64,000 bases of DNA from Microbacterium sp. CBA3102 (GTDB lineage: Bacteria; Actinomycetota; Actinomycetes; Actinomycetales; Microbacteriaceae): the NCBI RefSeq assembly GCF_007954505.1, contig NZ_CP042412.1:3410001-3474000 (forward strand), read 5' to 3'. Below, piece by piece: positions 60,601 through 64,000 of the stretch. The notes beneath the pieces are model-generated. The model made no database searches and was not told the DNA's origin. It saw only the letters and a list, made by a program, of their open reading frames with translations. The translations under genes were made by a program, and so were the position numbers. The number at the start of each line of letters is the position of its first letter. The stretch's first letter is position 1.

Positions 60601-61071
60601 TCACGCTTCCTCCCGGGGACCACGGTCGCCGTGCAGCCTCCCCTGTTCGCCGACCAGACCAGCTACGAGCGTCTCTCCGCCGATCTCTGGGCGACCGGCG
60701 TGTCCACCGATGACCATCCGATGGCGCATTTCCGGGAGGCACTGCGCACCCGCGGGGTGCTCACCGCCGTCGATCTGCAGAGCCACGAGGTCGGTCGGCG
60801 CATCGAGGTCGCGGGACTCGTCACTCACAGGCAACGACCGGCGACGGCCGCCGGGATCACCTTCGTGAACCTCGAGGACGAGAGCGGTCTGGTGAACGTC
60901 GTCTGCTCGGCAGGGGTCTGGAACCGCTACCGTCGCGTCGCCCGGGATTCACCGGCTCTCATCATCCGCGGCATCCTGGAGCGGTCGAGCGAGGGGGTGG
61001 TCAATGTGCTCGCCGACGGGTTCGAGGATCTCCGCACCGGCCTCACACACCGGTCCAGGGACTTCCGATGA
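57607..61071 (+). CDS. dnaE2: error-prone DNA polymerase DnaE2
   Basis: SOS-induced C-family polymerase for translesion synthesis, 1154 residues. PHP domain ELHAHSSYSFLDGASSPEDLL near residue 65, palm motif EEPDIDVDFDSDRREE near 453, helix-hairpin-helix region (GIRGIGVPLAERIV) near 935 and a C-terminal OB-fold (AGLVTHRQRPATAAG). ATG 57607 overlaps the imuB stop as TGATG. An N-terminal ~60-residue Pro-rich extension precedes PHP. It is distinct from the replicative dnaE at 8484-12002. Confidence 0.96.
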   Translation: MGWHNPPLSWNELERTLSGEESPSPPPGAEPKNTRSDPGPVSRRRKRTPPIGIPRPHDAVPYAELHAHSSYSFLDGASSPEDLLAEADRLGLTALALTDHDGFYGAARFAEVADLMESPLQTVFGAELSLDLPAPQRGSADPAGEHLLVLARGKEGYHRLSGAITAAQLRGGEKGRPVYDLDDLAERAGGHWTILTGCRKGAVRRGLEAGDGLTPLRTLVDLFGSDHVAVELFDHGDPLDTRRNDALAGLARRMRLPVVATNNVHYATPAQAPLAEAVAAVRAVRSMDELDGWLPAHGGAHLRSGAEMSARFHRHPGAISYGLELATASAFPLRLARPALPQQKVPEGHTPMSWLRHLVWAAVPSKYPRLDEEGKHRIARELDVIEEKDFPGYFLIVHGIVTEARRRGILCQGRGSAAASAVCYLLGITAVDPILYRLPFERFLATTRTEEPDIDVDFDSDRREEIIQWVYQEYGRERAAQVANVIQYRPKNAVRDMARALGHSPGQQDAWSRQVDGWGAGLEPAEDHDIPENVLAYAGELLKAPRHLGTHSGGMVLTARPVGEVVPVEHARMENRTVIQWDKDDSAFMGLVKFDLLGLGMLAALQHCFDLIRQATGEEWRLETIPKEEPAVYDMLCRADSIGVFQVESRAQIGLLPRLQPRSFYDLAIQIALIRPGPIQGGAVHPFVRRKIAKDRVDEENRERARRGEDPLEFTIPYPHSDLEDILKRTLGIPIFQEQLIQMATAIGDCTADEADLLRRAMGSKRGLEKIEKVKDKLYAGMSRRGLDADAADRIYAQIQAFSNFGFAESHSLSFALLVYASSWVKLHYPAAFLAGLLRAQPMGFYSAATLTADARRHGVEVRRPDLHLSGATDSLEPLADDSEGGPTGRTQCLAAPQPAVLRFDREAPDESAAHRRDGGFAVRLGLSGIRGIGVPLAERIVAERDAHGPYRDLHDLVRRTDATAAQLEALATAGAFDCLGLERREAIWLAGAAADDRSRFLPGTTVAVQPPLFADQTSYERLSADLWATGVSTDDHPMAHFREALRTRGVLTAVDLQSHEVGRRIEVAGLVTHRQRPATAAGITFVNLEDESGLVNVVCSAGVWNRYRRVARDSPALIIRGILERSSEGVVNVLADGFEDLRTGLTHRSRDFR

Positions 61072-61101
61072 GCGACGGGAGCCCTGCACCCGGCTTCGGC
61101 G

Positions 61102-61485
61102 TCACCAGAAGCGTTCGTGTTCCTCGGGAGGTGGACGGTCGGCGCCGCCCCATCTGTCGGCCTCGGCCTTCGCGGCATCCGCGGCGGCGTCCGCGCCACG
61201 CAGAGCGCGCTTCGCTCCGGTCGCCCCCGGACCGATGGGATCGACGAGCAAAGAGGTGCGGGAGTCGGCTCCCCCGATGGTCACCGTGCACTCCAACACA
61301 CGTCCGATCCACCGAGAGAGGTCGCCACTCGGATCCTCTGCACGTCGGTAGCGGATACCGGTGTCGAGGTCGACGATGGACAGGACCACAGGCTCCCCGG
61401 CGAGCGGGTCGATCTGCTCCGTCACCTCGACCCGGTGCCCATGAGCGATGGCGACCTGCGCGGCGACGACGAGCAACCTGTCCAT
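61102..61485 (-). CDS. hypothetical protein
   Basis: 127-residue cytosolic-looking protein of unknown function, convergent with dnaE2 (30-bp gap). Residues 1-85 alternate strands (VVLSIVDLDTGIRYRRAED, GRVLECTVTIGGADSRTSLLVD); the last 40 are Ala/Lys/Glu/Pro-rich. TAGGGT lies 6 nt before ATG 61485 and a second, dyad-bearing promoter lies 60 bp further up. Codon use is like its neighbours. No motif recognised. Confidence 0.7.
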   Translation of the reverse strand: MDRLLVVAAQVAIAHGHRVEVTEQIDPLAGEPVVLSIVDLDTGIRYRRAEDPSGDLSRWIGRVLECTVTIGGADSRTSLLVDPIGPGATGAKRALRGADAAADAAKAEADRWGGADRPPPEEHERFW

Positions 61486-61491
61486 GTGTCC

Positions 61492-61497
61492 ACCCTA
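61492..61497 (-). promoter_or_regulatory. candidate leaderless -10 for the hypothetical gene
   Basis: TAGGGT ends 6 nt before ATG 61485; TTGCCT lies 16 bp further upstream. Confidence 0.45.
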
Positions 61498-61547
61498 GGC
61501 AACGCCGCCCGGAAGGCAACAGAACGTCTCAGCGAGAAAGTTCCGAA

Positions 61548-61576
61548 AATATCTTTGTCCCCCAAATGGCGGACAA
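61548..61576 (-). promoter_or_regulatory. second promoter with dyad, gap between 61485 and 61772
   Basis: TTGTCC (61576-61571), 17-bp spacer and GATATT (61553-61548) point toward the gene at 61485. TTGTCC (61555-61560) and GGACAA (61571-61576) form a dyad over spacer and -35. The rest of this 286-bp gap holds two weak hairpins (CGTAGC-N4-GCTACG near 61601; CCGTCC-N5-GGACGG at 61673-61689) and no convincing gene. Confidence 0.45.
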
Positions 61577-61771
61577 GACGATTAAGCGATACTCTGCTCA
61601 CGTAGCGGGGGCTACGAGGCTGATGGACTGGGGATTCAGCCGTGAGCGCAGCGAACTTCGCCGCCTCCCCCACCGTCCGGGAAGGACGGAGAGCCCTCTC
61701 GACGATACGTCTGGGGCGGATCGTTCGGGAGGGCCCACTCCCGCGCCGCACCCGACGCCTCGGAACCGCAC

Positions 61772-62146
61772 TCAGTCGATCGGGATGACCTCGAGGGTGT
61801 TCGACCGCACCGGCTCCTGCCCCATCTCCGGCGCGTAGGGGCTCGGCGTGTACTTGTCGAGGTACTCGGCATCGATCGCCACGTTGGTCGCCTCGTCGGT
61901 GACGGGCTCGAAGCGGACGTCCTTCGTGATGCCGCCCGCCGACACACGCCCTCGCAGGCTCGCGAGAGCCGGGGCGTACCACTTGCCGGCAAGGCCCGTG
62001 TAGGAGCGAACGAACAGGCGGCCATCCACGGCGACCGCCCAGATGCCGACCGTCTTCGGCGTCGTGCCGTCTGCGAGCTGCGCGGAGAGGTCGAACATCT
62101 CCGGCGCGGCGATGCGTGCCAGCTCCTCGGGGTTCCAGGTCGTCAT
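61772..62146 (-). CDS. DUF2255 family protein
   Basis: 124 residues, a small alpha/beta fold related to flavin-binding split-barrel proteins; function unknown. Conserved elements are TVGIWAVAVDGRLFVRSYTGLAGKWY and the VTDEATNVAIDAEYLDKY segment. GAGGAGG precedes ATG 62146. It follows the divergent tetR gene by 71 bp in the same direction, so it may be co-transcribed with it and belong to the same stress or drug response. Confidence 0.85.
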   Translation of the reverse strand: MTTWNPEELARIAAPEMFDLSAQLADGTTPKTVGIWAVAVDGRLFVRSYTGLAGKWYAPALASLRGRVSAGGITKDVRFEPVTDEATNVAIDAEYLDKYTPSPYAPEMGQEPVRSNTLEVIPID

Positions 62147-62217
62147 GAGTCCTCCTCGAGATCGGTGGGTGAGGCAGAGTGCATGCTACGTCAGATCGAG
62201 GAGGATCTCACGATCGC

Positions 62218-62820
62218 TCACCGGGTGAGCCGTGCACGCAGGGAGTCGATGAGAAGACCGACGCCGAGCTCGAACGTGCGATCCGATCGCGCACTCCCCT
62301 GTTCGGCTCCGTCGATGAGCCGACTGAGAGTGCGCGTCTCGCCCTCGGGCTGCCAGATCTCGTCGGGTGAGGCGAGGTCGAGACCGAAGCCGATCGCGAA
62401 GGCGTCGAGCACGGCGATGACCGAGAGCACCTCATCTTCGGGAAATCCCCCGTCGACGAGCACCGATGCCAGGTCGTCGTACACGGCGATCACCGCGGGG
62501 CTCGTGATCGTCTTGCCGACCAGCAGGGGCACGAGCTGCGGATGATCCGCGTACATCCGGCGTTGCGTGCGGAGCATCACGTGCAGGAACTCGGGCCAGG
62601 GCTCACCCCGCCACTCGACGCGGTATTCCTCCACGAGCCTGCCGCGCATGAGCTCGAGGATCTCATCCATGCCGTCCGCGTGGTTGTACAACGAGGACGG
62701 CCGCACGCCCAACTCGCGCGCGATCGCGTTGACCCCGAACGGCTTCCCCGCCTTCGCGAGCGCCAGCCCGGCGGATCCGATGATCTCCGGAGAGAGCAGC
62801 GGGGACGAAGGCCTGGGCAT
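62218..62820 (-). CDS. TetR-family transcriptional regulator
   Basis: 200 residues. N-terminal helix-turn-helix (IIGSAGLALAKAGKPFGVNAIARELGVRPSSLYNHADGMDEIL) and a helical ligand-binding domain (about 60-200) with many hydrophobic residues. It is divergent from an MFS transporter, the usual arrangement of a repressor and its efflux target. ATG 62820 (MPRPSSPLL) is the most likely start; an upstream in-frame ATG lies in the operator region. A tandem repeat at 62897-62927 overlaps its probable promoter. Confidence 0.9.
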   Translation of the reverse strand: MPRPSSPLLSPEIIGSAGLALAKAGKPFGVNAIARELGVRPSSLYNHADGMDEILELMRGRLVEEYRVEWRGEPWPEFLHVMLRTQRRMYADHPQLVPLLVGKTITSPAVIAVYDDLASVLVDGGFPEDEVLSVIAVLDAFAIGFGLDLASPDEIWQPEGETRTLSRLIDGAEQGSARSDRTFELGVGLLIDSLRARLTR

Positions 62821-62896
62821 GGTGGGCTCGCTTTCTCCGGAAGACCGGACATGAAGATCGGGGTTCCGCACGAACCCTCTCCTGTGCATAATAGTG

Positions 62897-62927
62897 AACA
62901 CCATTCGTTGACGAACACCATTCGTTT
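62897..62927. promoter_or_regulatory. tandem 14-bp operator repeats in the tetR-MFS gap
   Basis: GAACACCATTCGTT occurs twice (62897-62910 and 62914-62927), 17 bp apart. On the minus strand TATTAT with a TTCGTC at 16 bp upstream is a plausible tetR promoter lying over the repeats. The centre also forms TTCGT-N2-ACGAA. Confidence 0.75.
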
Positions 62928-63001
62928 ATGAAGTCGTGCCCACCGACGCACGCCCTCTGCCCTCCCTCGCGCACAATGCCGTGCCCTCCCCTTGGAGCCT
63001 C

Positions 63002-64000
63002 ATGACCACTCTCGACCTCCGCACCCGGATCCCCCTCCGTCTCCCCACCGCCACCGCCACCTTCGCCATCGGGATCGCGGGATACCTCGGGGTCAACCTG
63101 TCGCCGTACATGATCTCCGCCGCCCAGAGCGGCCTCGGAATCGACGTCCTCTCCGCGAGCTGGCTGGTCACCGCGACCCTCCTACTCACCGCGGTCACCG
63201 GATTGGCCATCGCCCCGCTGTGCGCCGGGATTCACCGTCGGACCGTGGCACGCGCCGGCCTCAGCCTCGCCGTGATCGGCTTCGCGACCGCCGCGCTCGC
63301 CCCCGCGGCCATACTCCCGGGCCTGCTCCTGGGAGGAGCAGGAGCCGGCGGTGCCGTCGCCGCTTCCGGCGCCGCCCTCGCCGCCTTCCGGAACCCGGAC
63401 CGGGTCGCCGGCTTCAACGGGCTCGCCAATCGCGGTGTCATCACCGTGGTGCTCGCCGTGATCCCCCTCATCGGGCTCGCACCGATCGACGTCTTCGGCA
63501 CGCTGGCCCTGTTCAACCTGATCGGCCTGGTCGCTTCAGTGTGGCTCCCCGCCGCACCGGTCGTCGCTCCACAGGCGGGAGCAGCCGTCGCCGAGGCGAT
63601 GCCGATCGAGATCCCGCCGACCGGGACGGTTCGTGTCTCCCCGGCCCGCTCGCGGAAAGTCACGATCGCGGGCTTCGGGCTCCTCATCACGTTCGCGCTG
63701 TGGGCGGTGAGTGAGGACTCGCTCTGGGCCATGGCCGGGGTGATGGGCGCGGAACAAGCAGCCCTGACACCGGAAGGCCTCGGGATCGCACTCAGCGGCG
63801 CGACCGCGGGCGGACTCCTCGGTTCGGTCCTGCTCATGATCGTCGGTGCCCGTTTCGGGCGCGCCGTCCCTCTCGTAATCCTGCTGATCGCCGGTGGAGT
63901 CCTGAAGATCTGCGAAGGCTTCGTGACCGACCCGACCACCTTCATCGTCGTCTTCATCGCCTGGAACTCCGTGTATGCCATCGCGTTCATGTACTTCGTC
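63002..64000 (+). CDS. MFS transporter, N-terminal part (cut by window edge)
   Basis: Major facilitator transporter; 333 codons are visible and the gene continues. At least nine hydrophobic helices are seen, with the R-rich loop between helices 2 and 3 (CAGIHRRTVARAG) and a Gly/Ala-rich helix 4 (GLLLGGAGAGGAVAASGAALAAFR). GGAG lies 5-6 nt before ATG 63002. The divergent TetR gene suggests substrate-induced drug or metabolite export. Substrate cannot be inferred. Confidence 0.9.
   Translation, partial: MTTLDLRTRIPLRLPTATATFAIGIAGYLGVNLSPYMISAAQSGLGIDVLSASWLVTATLLLTAVTGLAIAPLCAGIHRRTVARAGLSLAVIGFATAALAPAAILPGLLLGGAGAGGAVAASGAALAAFRNPDRVAGFNGLANRGVITVVLAVIPLIGLAPIDVFGTLALFNLIGLVASVWLPAAPVVAPQAGAAVAEAMPIEIPPTGTVRVSPARSRKVTIAGFGLLITFALWAVSEDSLWAMAGVMGAEQAALTPEGLGIALSGATAGGLLGSVLLMIVGARFGRAVPLVILLIAGGVLKICEGFVTDPTTFIVVFIAWNSVYAIAFMYFV

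Noticed and set aside
61567..61838. Possible small gene starting MADKTIKRYSAHVAGATRLMDW
   Set aside because: The first 30 residues look natural, but the rest is Pro/Arg/Ser-rich, it overlaps the DUF2255 gene by 67 bp and has no ribosome site. I treat it as chance.
1..64000. Prophage, insertion sequence, CRISPR array or genomic island
   Set aside because: No transposase, integrase, spaced repeats or cas-like genes, and base composition and gene spacing are uniform by eye.
1..64000. tRNA or rRNA genes
   Set aside because: No cloverleaf with a T-loop GTTCRANNC and CCA-type end, nor any rRNA stretch, was noticed while reading; a covariance-model scan was not possible.

Overview
The window comes from the chromosome of a high-GC Gram-positive actinobacterium. 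Gene content and order fit the family Microbacteriaceae, most likely Microbacterium or a close relative. The evidence is very GC-rich codon use, a dcw cluster carrying sepF, yggT and divIVA, FtsR- and GarA-type proteins, and a gene order that matches from memory the Mycobacterium tuberculosis segments around Rv2145c-Rv2204c and Rv1827-Rv1830. No database search was run. No rRNA, tRNA, CRISPR array, insertion sequence or prophage was seen. Nearly everything is protein-coding, and no gene-free gap exceeds 300 bp.

Layout. (1) 1-8412, mostly minus strand: ctaD (cut by the window edge) and ctaC of cytochrome c oxidase, erpA, an M20 dipeptidase, divergent DUF3043, pyrD, nrdR, hisD and a membrane protein. 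(2) 8484-30523, minus strand: dnaE, a GNAT acetyltransferase and rluD, then the division and cell-wall cluster. Read in the direction of transcription the cluster is mraZ, rsmH, ftsL-like, ftsI, murF, mraY, murD, ftsW, murG, murC, ftsQ, ftsZ, yggS, sepF, yggT, divIVA, lspA, rluD. Many junctions overlap by 1-4 bp. murE and pgeF/yfiH, which sit in this cluster in many actinobacteria, are absent. (3) 30768-40181: DUF3040, a polyprenyl diphosphate synthase, an Rv2175c-like winged-helix protein, a LysM cell-wall protein, a PknL-type kinase with PASTA repeats, class II DAHP synthase, a PlsC-type acyltransferase and a long-chain acyl-CoA ligase. (4) 40249-50714: peptide deformylase with a MinD-like ATPase, pyruvate carboxylase, an orphan ParA, two MerR regulators (one FtsR-like), GarA, a CopC-domain protein and dihydrolipoamide dehydrogenase. 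(5) 50767-53754: a three-gene type III polyketide operon (synthase, methyltransferase, FAD hydroxylase), the main accessory pathway here. (6) 53818-61071: a CYTH protein, a small protein, an orphan prepilin peptidase, and the imuA-imuB-dnaE2 mutagenesis operon behind an apparent SOS promoter. (7) 61102-64000: hypothetical genes and a divergent TetR/MFS pair cut by the right edge.

Themes. Wall synthesis, septum placement, lipid carrier and fatty acid metabolism, and Ser/Thr-kinase signalling (PknL-type kinase, Rv2175c-like protein, GarA) lie close together. The presumed ftsZ regulator FtsR is encoded in the same window as an inverted repeat upstream of ftsZ. Many genes show a TANNNT-like -10 hexamer only 6-9 nt before the start codon, which suggests widespread leaderless transcripts. 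I found no clearly new multi-gene system. The most notable signals are regulatory: a doubled MraZ-box array, a four-unit ~10-bp repeat beside the Rv2175c-like gene, a symmetric divergent -10, stop codons reused inside -10 elements, and an SOS box inside a leaderless promoter.
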